Notes: a model not told the origin generated them from the letters alone. Counted from the stretch's first letter, positions 47,700 through 59,689 are shown. The stretch: DNA of 64,000 nucleotides from Sipunculus nudus (GCA_026874595.1 CM049315.1:73606401-73670400); one strand, 5' to 3'. Translations and numbers: made by a program.

Positions 47700-48108
47700 T
47701 TAAGGTGATATGCTTATGCTTCTTGACGCGTATTGCACGACTAGCAGCACTTTTTTGTACATGTTGGAGTTTAGCAAGAGAAAGATGTGTAATTCTTCAG
47801 AGATGACTATTGCAGTAGTCAATTCTGGAAGTAATAAAAGCAAGGACCAGCTTCTCCAGAAATATAATTCCTCATCCATGCAATGTTCCAGAGGTAAAAA
47901 TAAGCAGTTTTACAGTCAGCTTAGTATGCGGCTGAACACTGAACTCCTTGTTGAACTGAACACCAAGATTTTTAACAAGGACAGACTGTTGCACAGTTGA
48001 AACACAAAGGGAAAGGTTACTTAATGTAATGTCAGCAAAGTGACGCTTTCTACCGAGAACAATAAATTCATTTTTGTTGCAATTCAGTTTGAGCTTGTTT
48101 TTGGTCAT
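47700..48108 (-). mobile_element. LINE reverse transcriptase C-terminal fragment
   Basis: Minus strand: MTKNKLKLNCNKNEFIVLGR, VLVKNLGVQFNKEFSVQPH, then after frame changes SRIDYCNSHL and LSLAKLQHVQKSAAS. This is the conserved stretch after the catalytic domain of CR1/Jockey-type LINEs (W-x-x-x-N-x-L-K-L-N, N-L-G-V, R-x-D-Y-C-N-S-L, L-x-x-x-Q). The upstream RT domain is replaced at 48110 by the GATAAYGT array. Confidence 0.75.
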
Positions 48109-48117
48109 CCAGGATTA

Positions 48118-48360
48118 ACCGATAATGTTACACAAACTGATAACGTAATGACAAATCAGCTGATAATGTAATACTAACTGATAACGTTATAAAAAATAAA
48201 CGATAATGTTAAAGTTGCCAATAATGTAATACAAAATCAACCGATAACGCAACAACAAACCGGCAACGTGATACGAAAGTTTCCGATAATTTAACAAAGT
48301 TCCCTAACCGTTAATGTAACGTAAAAGAAAAATAACCGGTTATGTATTAACACTTTATAG
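48118..48360. repeat. Degenerate GATAAYGTAA tandem array
   Basis: About eleven imperfect units of roughly 18-28 bp, each with a core close to CGATAAYGTAAYAC (for example at 48120, 48138, 48160, 48179, 48201 and 48241). It adjoins the LINE fragment on one side and the promoter region of the P2X7-like gene on the other. Confidence 0.75.
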
Positions 48361-48499
48361 CGAGGGGCCGGTATCTCGAAGCTATCGTTGAGGTAACAAG
48401 CGCTTAAAGACCAAGTCTCAGCAGGGAGGTCGATTAGGTCATATGCTCGTTTTCTATGTATCAAAACACGATGTTATGGTCCATTTAACATTAATCTAG

Positions 48500-48719
48500 C
48501 AATTTAATCAATTAATACGACATTTGAAACTGACGCGCCGAATACACTCCGGAAAATGCCGAAAGCCAAGGGGGAAATCCGTGACGTCACGTGTGGCAGT
48601 CGTCTCACACAAGCATCATGGCGTGGCGGTGGTCGAAAGTAAACAATTCGTAAATACAATTCGTCAAATGACAACCAAGCGTCCACCGACTATGGTTTAA
48701 ATTAAGTTATTTCTGAAGT
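48500..48719 (+). promoter_or_regulatory. Putative promoter/5' UTR of the P2X7-like gene
   Basis: GC- and CpG-richer than the surroundings, with TGACGTCACGTG (CRE overlapping an E-box, near 48581-48592), lying about 130 bp before the ATG. No TATA box is seen at a suitable distance. Confidence 0.4.
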
Positions 48720-49424
48720 ATGTCAGAAAGTGATTGTAGTGATGAAGGATTTGAAAATCCTTGTGGTATTGAACCATTTCGATTTGAGCCATTGGTTCGA
48801 CGAGGCGAGATCGAAGGAGGGTGTACCGAGTGTGACAGTGACAGCCGTGTCAACACAGAATCCGATGAACCGTCTCAGGCGTCTAGTCGAGCAGGCACAA
48901 ATGACTGGTAATTATTTTATTTTACTCGAACATTGAATACATCTCAAGTTTCTGTAATTCGGGCATGTTGATTTATTACACTGAAATAAATATCGCTAAA
49001 CCAACGCATGAAGCACTGATTTTTTTTTATGACAGTCATAGGTTTTCCTGGAAAGATGGGTCACAGCTAGCTCATTTCTGTGATTTATTAAAATGCCATT
49101 ACTTATCAGTGAGTGGTCATATTTTGTGGATTTAAGAACTATATTGAATAAGATCCTGAAGCAAAAACCAATCTTGCAGTGTATTTCTTATCTGAAAATC
49201 TTAATTTTGAAAAAAAAAATTACTGATATACCTAGCTACTATTAAAGCTGTCATTTGACAAGTGACTTGTGAATTCTCAACCTGGATGCCATTAAAAATT
49301 GAAAAATTATTTTCACAATACTAATTATGATAACATTAAAAAATTATAAATTTTTATAAAAATTTAAATTTCATTTTTATTCTTGCACATATTACATGCA
49401 CACATATATAATTAATAATTATTT

Positions 49425-49700
49425 AAAGGCCTACTTCCACCCTCAGGGTGTTTTTGCATATATGAAAGGTATGAACCTACAAATAGAATTGATGAAAAAA
49501 TTACTGACATTGGGGAGCTACTATCCGTGATAGGAACGAATATGTGAACAGAGTCCTGGGAGCCCCCTGAAAAAGTTGAGACAGCCCTTGGGACGTGTGT
49601 GACGTCACAACCAGAACCCCGGTTGCGCGTCCACGTGGTTTCAGCAAGGCCGACGGGTCGATCTGATCAAGCGAGGCGGAGGAATCATCGTAAGATGACA
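49425..49700 (+). repeat. Left member of an inverted repeat pair
   Basis: TTAAAGGCCTACTTCCA.. and, 170 bp on, TGTGACGTCACAACCAGA occur here and, as the reverse complement, at 53245-53025. The parts between are only weakly alike. Both lie in the presumed introns of the P2X7-like gene. A minus-strand ORF here (49701-49501) has no recognisable domain. Confidence 0.45.
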
Positions 49701-50132
49701 ATGTCTGAGATTCGTTAAAGGAGAATAAAGCGGCGAATTTAGATCTGTAAATTTATGGCAACTTCGACATTAACCCTCGTGTAATTTGTGGCCATGTATA
49801 CGTTGTTAGAAACAGAAGTCGGCGACACAGACAGCGGCCGCTGCAAGCCAACACGCCAACAGGTTCGATTCCAGTGACAGGCTGTACAAAATCGAGGATG
49901 GAGTCTGTGGTAATTTTAAAGGATATTCTCAATCTGGTGATTATTATCAAAATAACGTGATCATTCAGTAATATAATATTTAGAGCAAGAAAATGTAGAG
50001 TAGTACAAGATGCCGATGGTGATTCTTGACTTGGTCGAGTTTGTTCAATATCGCCCGCGACGCTTTGCAACAAGTTTGTTGTTGTGATAACATTAACTGT
50101 GACAATGTTGACTGGTGCCGTGGTGGTTCTGC

Positions 50133-50510
50133 AAAAATCAGCTGATAAGCAACTTGGTTTTGTCGTATGAATAAAGCGCTGGTCCTTTCTTTTTATCATA
50201 ATTTTTACATACATGCTTCATAATCAGAAATGCAAAATTGTTGTTTTGACATTGATAAGCGCTTTTTTGTTTAGCAGTAGTATAACTATATATACTTTTC
50301 GTAAAGCAAGTTTTTACTTGGCAGGCCTTACCTCATAAATACTTGTAACCTTATAGTACCACACACAAGGCTAGTCTTAAATGAAGCTGTAAACGTACCA
50401 CAACATCCCGATGGATGGTGGTACTAATTTTAAGTACCCCCCCCCCCGGCCCGACATCATTGAAATGATACATACATTTATTTATATAATTTACACTCTT
50501 TCCTTATATA

Positions 50511-50551
<41 letters not shown>

Positions 50552-50925
50552 CAGCTGATAAGCAACTTGGTTTTGTCGTATGAATAAAGCGCTGGTCCTT
50601 TCTTTTTATCATAATTTTTACATACATGCTTCATAATCAGAAATGCAAAATTGTTATTTTGACATTGATAAGCGCTTTTTTGTTTAGCAGTAGTATAACT
50701 ATATATACTTTTCGTAAAGCAAGTTTTTACTTGGCAGGCCTTACCTCATAAATACTTGTAACCTTATAGTACCACACACAAGGCTAGTCTTAAATGAAGC
50801 TGTAAACGTACCACAACATCCCGATGGATGGTGGTACTAATTTTAAGTACCCCCCCCCCGGCCCGACATCATTGAAATGATACATACATTTATTTATATA
50901 ATTTACACTCTTTCCTTATATAATT

Positions 50926-50958
<33 letters not shown>
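50133..50958 (+). repeat. Near-identical 413-bp tandem duplication
   Basis: The segment 50133-50545 is repeated at 50546 onward with only a few differences (for example TTGTTGTTTT versus TTGTTATTTT near 50240/50655). Each unit ends in a TA tract. The second continues into a GA tract (about 50961-51017). The high identity means a recent event. No gene is inside. Confidence 0.95.
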
Positions 50959-51002
<44 letters not shown>

Positions 51003-51019
51003 GAGAGAGAGAGAGATTT

Positions 51020-52880
51020 AATGAATTTGAAATATATAATACAAATCATGAAATTCACATTTTTTAATGAATTATGAAAGAGTCATGGTTATTATAAAAA
51101 AAATCACACACACAGTGACAATATAATTATACACAGTATATATATGTTTGATACAGTTCTGTATATAACACTCCACCAGACGGAAAGCCCCATTACTATT
51201 ATTAATCTGTTTTATGTTGGCAATGTTATATATAAGTAAAGTTCTTGCCATACTGCCTCAGCTAGGCTTTACTTGTGCAAATAAAAATTTACAAGCAAGA
51301 TTTTAAGAATGATTGCTCTGTTTTTGTATGGGCTGATGTAAAACCGTTTATCTGGATTTCAGGGTTACTTTTAGTATCCTCCAATTTAAGAATTGTGTAA
51401 TATGAAAAAAAATGTGTCCAGAAACCATACATCCCAGTTATAATACTCTGCATGATAGCAGATTTAATTCCAAGAAAAGAATTTACAATAAATTATCATT
51501 TAAAATTATACAAAATAACCAATATGTTGTCTTTGGTAAGGTTGATCATTATGTGTATAGGTATATTTGGCCTTAATGCATGGGTACTTCAGCCAGTGTA
51601 TCATCTGAAGGTTCAAGTGTAACATCTTTGAGTGCAATATGGCAAATCATACTAACAAGGAAGGAGAGAGCCTGCTGAAACAGGTTTGGAGTTTTATGAC
51701 TGACTGGGTAATTGATTTGATATTTTGTTATATACATACTACAAGTGTCTATCTTTATATATCTACACACACACACGCACACACACACATATATATATCA
51801 TATTTACATATGTATAAACGTTATATATTAATATTTCATATACAAGTATTTCATACTTAAATTTATATACTTATTACATTTAAAACACACCTCTTAAATT
51901 AATATGTATGCGTGTGTGCTGACTTAGCATGCATTTTTTTTTTATATAAAAAAGAGATAAAACATTGCTTATCACATTTTATACAACAAATACACATTTT
52001 TAAAACAATATAACATTTTATCATTACAGATACTTAAAAGAAAACTTTAAAAAAAATTCAAACAGAGTGAAAATATCCTCAACCCATATACAACACACAC
52101 GTTTAATGTAAGAAAGTCATTACGAAGCCAATTTTTTTCATATTATTTGGGCACAGAATTCAAATATGCTGAAATGCATGGTATAATTTTTTAAATTGTT
52201 AATTTTCTGATATTTCAAAAGATTTGAAATATTAAAATGAAATATTTTGATTATTGTCAACAATAAGGAGTTACGGTTTTTAACGTGGGTTTATTTTTTT
52301 TTAAGAATCCTATTAATTGTTTCTCCAATGTTAATGCCTTTGCTGAGGCACCATGCACCGAGCTTTACGTGTCCCCTTCGGTCATATGTGTCTTGAAACT
52401 TGTAAAAAAAAGTCCCAAAATAAAAAATAAAGTTTTTATCATTTACAAGCGTTCAAACACATTTAATAATAAATTAATTGATTTATCAGTTTGATATTAT
52501 TAAACTTATACGATCAACAAGCAGCTATATGTTGGTTGTCATATAACATGTCCCTTGAAATCCTGATCCGGCGTCTGTGCAGACTGCGTGGTGCCAGCTC
52601 CCAACGTGTCAAGGCCGAGTCGGGGAATAACAGTTGCAAAGTTGAAGATTAAGAGATACATGAGTCGTAAAGATGAATAGCAGCATCATTTCCTAGTAAG
52701 CAGCCTACGCATGTAAGGGATATAGAGTGGCAACAAAAGTGGCAACAAAGGTGACCAAATGTCAGGAAAAGTCCGTCCGCACCCTCATGTCAGTTGCCAA
52801 ACCTGGGGAATCCCCTTCCCAGATCATGCCCGGCCGGGTCCAGTTCGGCCTCTTCTGTAAAGGAAATCCTGTCCGTTTGG
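51020..52880. other. Presumed intron of the P2X7-like gene, no exon found
   Basis: AT-rich. CA/TG-rich tract near 51765-51790. Short ORFs on both strands around 51573-51860 have no motif. GC-richer sequence at 52560-52900 may belong to the inverted-repeat element. The missing middle exons were looked for here without success. Confidence 0.4.
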
Positions 52881-53024
52881 CACGAACATGTGGCTTATAC
52901 ACTTGTTAAAATATTATTAAGCTCATACTATCACCCTTGATGTTACTACTCAACCCGACGACGCAATACTTTGGGATATTTTCCCCAGATCGTGTTAAAC
53001 TCAACTGATGCCATTAAAATACCG

Positions 53025-53245
53025 CCCGATGTGGTCTGGTTGTGACGTCACAATCGCCTTGGCCAGGACGCTTCTGTTTGGCTTGGGGCCCCTGAGTGGG
53101 GTGGATTACGGGTCTTTCGATTTAAATTTTAACGGTTGAGTGCGCAAAGCTTGATTTTATAATACCATAATTTATACATATACATGTAAATGAATAAACC
53201 TTCAGTAGTATTCCCTTTTTTTAATGGAAGTAGGCCTTTAAAAAG
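53025..53245 (-). repeat. Right member of the inverted repeat pair
   Basis: Reverse complement carries TTTAAAGGCCTACTTCCA and TGTGACGTCACAACCAGA, as at 49425-49610. The spacing between these landmarks is about equal in the two members. Confidence 0.45.
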
Positions 53246-54355
53246 AATAATTTTGCAAATACTAGATTTATACTAGTAATATTTACTGATCTTTTATCAA
53301 TTTCAATAACCTTGCAAGGGCTATTGTTTTCACTCAATTCTCTGTGTGTGTAGGGGTGTCAATAAAATATAAATATAAATATAAAATATATTAATTAACT
53401 GAATTGTATATTATATGAATTACTATGAAAAATTTCATATCTAAAATGATTTAGAATTAACATACAGACAGTAAAAGGTATATATATGCCTTTTTTTCTA
53501 ACTTTGATTACCCTCCCATGCCTGTCATCCACCGCCCCCCCCCCCCCCCTTCCCTTGAAGCCACTGTGTCTGTGTGCAAGGTAATGTAATAGTTGCATTA
53601 CAGATGTTATTGAACCTATATATGGCCATCTTTGGAGAGTAGTCATGATGTCATTCCACATGCCATTTCCCTTAAAAGTGTCAGTAAATCTTCATACAGC
53701 AAGGCAGACCAAGACTGTTCTTCATTGTGTTTATAGCCAAGGGCAGCAATATCCCAATGTCCAGGGGTGATTTTCAAAATAATCTCAGTGGAAAAAAGTT
53801 TCCAGGAATAACATGGGTTAATTTACATTTCAGAACACCACCTCTGAACATAAACTTCCATACAGGATTTGCATCCCCAATCAGACACTTTTTAATTTTT
53901 CTTTAATCATCCTTTGTGATACTGACATTACTTATGATACACAGATATCTTTTTGTAGGAAATACAGATACACCACATTCAGGCAGCAGGTTTGATGGAA
54001 CTGGGGATTCCTTTGGAGACACATCAGGATACCACTACCAGCATGTGCAGTGAAAAGGATTGAGCAGGCATTTATGTCACATGATTGGACACTTTACTTT
54101 ATAAAGGGTTCAGATGCCCTAGATGGAACTGATGGGTGTACATCCTTGAGCACATTGATGAGATCTTAGTTGATAAGATGTATCAATGAACTTAATTATT
54201 TCAGTGCACAAGATCTTACACCACAATTTTTACAGCATATTAAATCAAATTGCACACATATCCTGCATAATAGCAATAATCAAGTATTTACAATTACAAG
54301 ATGCAGTAATGGAGCCTTCTAGTCCATGTGCACAATTTTGTGTTTGAGCTGAAGT

Positions 54356-56165
54356 TTACCAGCAGGCATCTGGCGAATATGGTTGGTTCCGCCACTTCTT
54401 GTGCAGGTTACAGTTGTTGCATATCTCGCTTACCTGGACTGCAGTTTTCTTAATAAGAATCACCTGCTCATGTGTACAAGATGTGCTGTTTGGACAGAGG
54501 CTAATCAACTCCTTCAGTTGTGAGTGGAATACAATAAATTTGGGCTCTTGATCTTGGTGTATTTCTTCATCTAAGCTAATGCTTTTGGACCATAAAAGGT
54601 CCTTAAACAGGACCACGCAGTCAAAATATCCTCAAAATCCCAGCCCTGTTGCCATATTGGATGTCACATTGGCCTGAAACTTACCACCCCAAATAACCTG
54701 AATGGGACCAACATTCAGAAAATTTTTAAAAGATTATTTAGATGAGGCATTAACAGGATCTTAAGGTACATGTATGTGCTTGGAAGCAGCGTTGAATTTG
54801 CATTTAAAGGAATGATGGATGGACCAAGGACTGATGGACAGACATCAAGGCAATTATTCTTGAGCGGTGCCTGAATAAAAATCAGTCAGTATGAACAAAC
54901 TGATATAAGAAAAATCTATAATAAATGTCAAATCTATAAAGATTAAATATTTAACAATAAGTTCATAGGAGGATGAATCGGTATCATAATCTTCATCATC
55001 AGAAGTGAAGAATTCATCACTGCATAAACTGGTGGTGTTTCATCATCATCATTATCATCTGGATCTTCTTCATCATTGAAGATGCTGCAGTCTTCTGTAT
55101 TTTGGCCAACCCAAGCTTCACCAATCAGTGAGCACTGGACACCAGCATTTTTTTTATACATTCACTGGGCAACCCGAATTTGAAACAATATGCCATTTTC
55201 AATGATTTCCAGGACAATTGAAAGATAACTATTTCATTTGTTATTTTAAAAAATATATATATACTAACATAACTTGTCATAAGATCTTATCACACAACAA
55301 TCATAGTATTTATGCTTTATTAAAATAAAATTGTGCATAATATGGAAATCTGAGGTTAAATAAGGCAAAATGTCACAACTGTTAGCATTAAATGATTATT
55401 TAAATCGGAGTGGCCACTGTAATTTGTTAACAAACAATTGGGGGTTATGGACACACCCTTTGGCGCACCCCTAATTTGCCGTCTAACTGCCAGGCAATTT
55501 GGCAGGAGTTGTGGGTGTTCATAGGTTTCCCTTGAACAAAAGGGCACAATCCCAGCTTAAAAAATGCAACAACTTTGCACTAGGCCTCGGAGTAGATTAA
55601 GCACAACAACCGTGTTTACATTGGCGATAATAAGGTATATTCAAATCACGTGACAATTTCTTATAATTTAAAATAAATAAATAACTTTCCCTTTTGGCAG
55701 TCAATTTCCTCACCGTTATAGAACCCTTTTCTTCTAATCTAGCGTGCTTCACACCTTTTCCTAGCGAGTACCTCGGGCGCTTGGCGGCGTTATCTTGCCC
55801 CGGCCCTTGATTGAAGTTAAAGCAAGGCTGGATCCACTCTCAGTCGGCCTTGAAGCGGGTTCTGGTGGATTTATACTCGGAATTGCCCCTCGTATCAGAT
55901 TTAGTTGTTTCTTTTTATATATCCAGCTTCCCATTGCTGATAGTTTTAAAAATCGTCAGGGATCCGGAATTGTGCCCCATAAATGAAACTGGAAAGTTTT
56001 GCCAGGAGTTCCCGACCTCCAATCGGCTCGTCTCTGTCTGACAGGTCCCACCTTTTCCCTAAACGTACGACTTTCGGCCAATTGTGGACGTTCACACTAT
56101 CCTTAATGGTATTATTGCATCCACCAAGAACACCTCGTTTCGTGATTTTGATACTGTGCAAGATA
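54356..56165 (-). pseudogene. THAP-domain gene with conserved uncharacterised Cys-rich domain
   Basis: Three coding blocks on the minus strand. Block 1 (about 56150-55790) is a THAP-type zinc-binding DNA-binding domain: VLGGCNNTIKDSVNVHNWPK, RWDL, FRIPDDF, then, after one missing base in a T run at about 55950, SAMGSWIYKKKQLNLIRGAI and PSIN. The usual first Cys appears as Gly. Block 2 (55161-54950) has KNAGVQCSLIGEA and an acidic DDE/DDD stretch, with a frame change. Block 3 (54616-54356) has EPKFIVFHSQLKELISLCP, then C-x2-C spacing and KKWRNQPY, a block I know from uncharacterised THAP-associated proteins of invertebrates and fish. A further frame change leads to QMPAGKLQL. Frame breaks suggest a pseudogene, or sequence errors in a live gene. 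Confidence 0.55.
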
Positions 56166-56219
56166 TAAATTGTTTGTCGAGGGGAAAAAACACAGCAGTC
56201 AAGGATGCAGACCGGCAAG

Positions 56220-56420
56220 ACGCGGCACGTTGACCCATGTGATGTTTACCCACCAGTGCCACACGTGACGTCACTGAAGCCACGCCCACCGCGTATCACC
56301 GAGTGCACCTTTGCACTCAGCAGCATGATTACCGTGATGTTTCACGGATAAAATGGTGCATTAATTCGATCTCGTTCAGCTTGAAACGGTGTTGTAAGCA
56401 CTGTATTAACTTATTAAAAG
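56220..56420 (-). promoter_or_regulatory. Putative promoter of the THAP gene
   Basis: Upstream of the THAP block on the minus strand, with a CpG-richer patch and a TGACGTCACGTG-type site (56266-56273 core), the same CRE/E-box combination as upstream of the P2X7-like exon 1. Confidence 0.3.
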
Positions 56421-57159
56421 GGTACATTACGCTTTTTTAACTTATAAAAGTGCATGAAACTTGGACTTTAAAGCATTGTCGGCAGCGCAGTGGCTGGAGT
56501 GTGGACTGTCTAGGGGTCTGACACTCCGCAGCCGACATTGTCGGCTGCCCAATCACTTCCTTATTTTAAAAAGGCCTGAATGTCCTGTTTTCATGCCTAC
56601 TACCATGCATGATCCACGCCTCGTAAAACTTAATGTGATACATACCATTTTACTGGGCTATTACTAATATTTATTATTAGAATACTTGTTCGTTATACAG
56701 TATACTTTTCATATATGCCACTAAGTATCAACTGACAAATGCCAGCAGCTGTTTCCCCGTAGGAATGTTTCCTTTGAAAAGGATTGATGTGTTATTTCTA
56801 AATCAATATTTGGGGGGGGGGCGCTGGGTGGAGGGGGGGGGGGGGGGGGGCTCGGTTTCAATGTTTTCCTGCCCGTGTCTTCGCTAGATCAAACTTACCT
56901 TTGGGCACAATATAAGTCCTAGATTAAATTGGTCATTCCATTATTGGACTGTCGTGCCTTCAACACACACCCCAAGTAAATTATGCATACCGGTACCTCT
57001 TTTAAAAGGTATACCATGTAAGACCACGTGTGTCGCCTCCCAGCGCAACCTCCCGCGAAGAGACACGATCTGTTGTTTAAATAGAACAGACCCTTCTTAC
57101 GTTGATAGATTCAAGTATGCTCGACCTCACTTTTGTAATATCATTCAATATTGAGAACA

Positions 57160-57390
57160 ACGCTTATTGCCTCGGGCAGGAGGGTATGCGCTCATTCTCG
57201 TCAGTGTGTGTGTGTGTGTGTTTTGTGTTTGTTCACAGCATTACTCACGCTGTCATGAACTGAATCTCATGACATTTACAGGACATTTCCGGAATGGGCT
57301 TGTGAAGAATCGATTAATTTTAGGTTTAGATCCGGATTCCTCAAAGAATTTTGACAAATGTAGAGTCGCTTATGCACGAAGTTACCTGGG
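57160..57390 (+). repeat. GGATCCGGA-type dispersed repeat, copy 5
   Basis: Paralogue of 21040-21260 inside the segmental duplication: AGGAGGGTATGCGCTCATT, a TG run, CTCACGCTGTCATGAACTGA, CATTTCCGGAATGG and TTAGATCCGGATTCC. Confidence 0.7.
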
Positions 57391-59689
57391 AATATGAACA
57401 GGATAAGTGAATGCAAACAGACTTATTGGCGCATCCCATAATACGGCTTTCTCATACCGTGGAGGATTGCATTCTTTAGAATGCAGAGCAGAGTTCCAGT
57501 ATCCTCCTGTTATACCCCCCCCCCAACTTACCGGACCCCGCCAGCTCATGCCTAACGTTGAAATGATCACAACACCTGTCACTGTATAATTAAATTTACA
57601 CCTTCAGCAATGCCTGAAACGCTTGTATCGCGGAACACATCACAAATCTTGTTTATTCTGACATTGGCGCATCACGGATTATAAACCCAACAGTAGATTT
57701 TGATATTTGGAAAAAAATCTAAAATACAGTTAACAATAACAATGAAATATTACTTATATTGAAATGAATGTCATGATGCATGTTCTAGATCAATTTTGCA
57801 CCATAAACGTAATGAGTGAACAAATTCATTTCCTATGCAAAATACCACGATTTCTTAATGAAAGAATGCAATGCGCATGACCGCAGGGAGAGGTTTATCT
57901 TTGACGTTATATCTGGATTAATCCTCTGTGTGGAGAACGTTCCATGTGAATCATTGGACTGACTCCAGCCTCTACCCCGGTATTAACTAAGGTCATAAAA
58001 CTTACATAAAAGCCATGTACGGGTGTATTACTGTTGGTGTGAACTGACAGAAGTTATGTAATACACATCTAAATGGACACTTAATTTGGAGTCATAAAAA
58101 GGCACCGGACTCGTGTCATTTGCCCGAGAATCACTGAGTTCACATAGACCGTATAACAGTGGTTTTCAGGATATTCGCCAGCCGCAGAAGGCGACTCAAG
58201 AGTTTTTTTCTTAGTTCTTAATATTCCAAGACTGTTGCGTTGCCGACCTCCAAACGGGTTAAACGGGATTATAAAGCACAAAACTATCTGTTATTCTTAG
58301 AAAGGAAATTGAATAAACCAAGTCTTGTAGGTTACAATAAAAAGTATTTACATTAGATTTAATGTTGAAAGGCCTTCAAACGTAGCCGACGATTCCACAA
58401 ACCATATATAAATGCTCTTGAAGCATACTTTTTTAAATATTTATTTTTGGTGAAGGTAACAGCACCCATTTTTTATGATTTCTTATTTACTTCTTGATCT
58501 TAGTTTATCAAGCCTATAAGCACTTTGATTTTACCTTAAAATAGGCAAAAGGACACGTGAAGGCTCTCTACAGGCACTTGAATTGCTATAAGAGTAGATT
58601 TCGGTTAAATTTGTTACTTTATTAGTCATAACCTTTTAACTATTACTTATCTGACATTTTCCTAGCGTTTTATCACATTATATGGTAAATCTCTTTATTA
58701 TGTACTTTATATTTGAGAAAGGCATGTAAGATACCCCATCGGTAAGTCCGACAGCGATGTGGTTCAGGGTTAGTAATCACATGATTCCCTCCGTATCAGA
58801 ATTTTGACAGCAAGTTATTAATTTTTTATCCCCTTCTTTCTAATTACAACGATTCCTTACACAAATAACTAAAATAACATGTAGCCAGCAGGTGCTAAAG
58901 TTGAGCAATTCTGATTCTGTTACAAAAAGACGTGAGCCATGGCATAGCAACCGACGACGCGCTTCCTGATTGGTTGATATGTTTACTAATGGAGTCTTCA
59001 GATGGTGACACCGCTGACGTAACAACGGTTCAGCCAATCACGCCGTACTTCACATTTAGCCCAAAACCGATGCGACATGGCTGTCGGACTTGTCGACGGG
59101 GCATCGCTTGTCGGGTGCAGCAGCTGGTCTGCAACAATCGGCAACTATAAATTAATATGCATGTATTGTAGGCTTTCCTTTCACTGAAGGTTTGCTGCCA
59201 AGTACACGGAAATTCTTGGCCCCGACGTCCGTTCATTGTGGTATAGCGTTAATTTATTGTTTGTATAAACACCTGCGTGAATTTTTTATCCGCGATATTC
59301 ATAAACATCTTAAGAAGAGCAGACGACATCAAGCGCCAAGGATTGTGGGAACGATCCATCGCGGACACGTACTCATCGTTAGTCCAAGTATCGCTATGGA
59401 AATCGGCCAACATGCCTTGGAGTCCATCGCATTCTGGTACCGGACAAGTCCAGGTTGTATACTGAGACCTAACTTGTGATTATCAATTAATATGATATCA
59501 TCTCTTGAACTATTTAAGTATAATAGCTCGTACCTTCTCATTGAGTTTAGAATAGTCGTTGAGGCGGAGTGTGAGGAAATCGAATCCTCACTTAATTAAA
59601 AACACAATCCATCAGTTGAAGTCAAACCAGCATGTTTTCTGCAACAGAGCGACACGTGTTGCATTAACTTTAACATACCAGGCCTCGGA

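Larger units (their letters stand above)
48720..54169 (+). pseudogene. P2X7-like C-terminal-domain gene (first and last exon; internal stop)
   Basis: Exon 1 (48720-48907) starts MSESDCSDEGFENPCGIEPF and continues RFEPLVRRGE; an acidic start followed by G-I-x-P-F-R-F-E-P is usual for invertebrate proteins with the cytosolic P2X7 C-terminal domain but no channel part. It ends in a split Trp codon at donor GTAATT. The last exon (53959-54169, acceptor TTTTGTAG) reads YRYTTFRQQV, TGA, WNWGFLWRHIRIPLPACAVK and RIEQAF, then TAG. That is the domain's closing block. The TGA at 53993-53995 stands at a usual Arg (CGA to TGA is one step). The middle exons with the Cys-rich zinc cluster were not found. 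Either a recent pseudogene or an error. Confidence 0.6.

Noticed and set aside
49753-50214. 153-codon minus-strand ORF
   Set aside because: Its start lies in the 413-bp tandem duplication, its composition is mixed, and no recognisable domain or splice context was seen.
53993-53995. TGA as selenocysteine in the P2X7-like exon
   Set aside because: The family has Arg here, CGA to TGA is one mutation, and no selenocysteine insertion structure was seen; a nonsense change is simpler.
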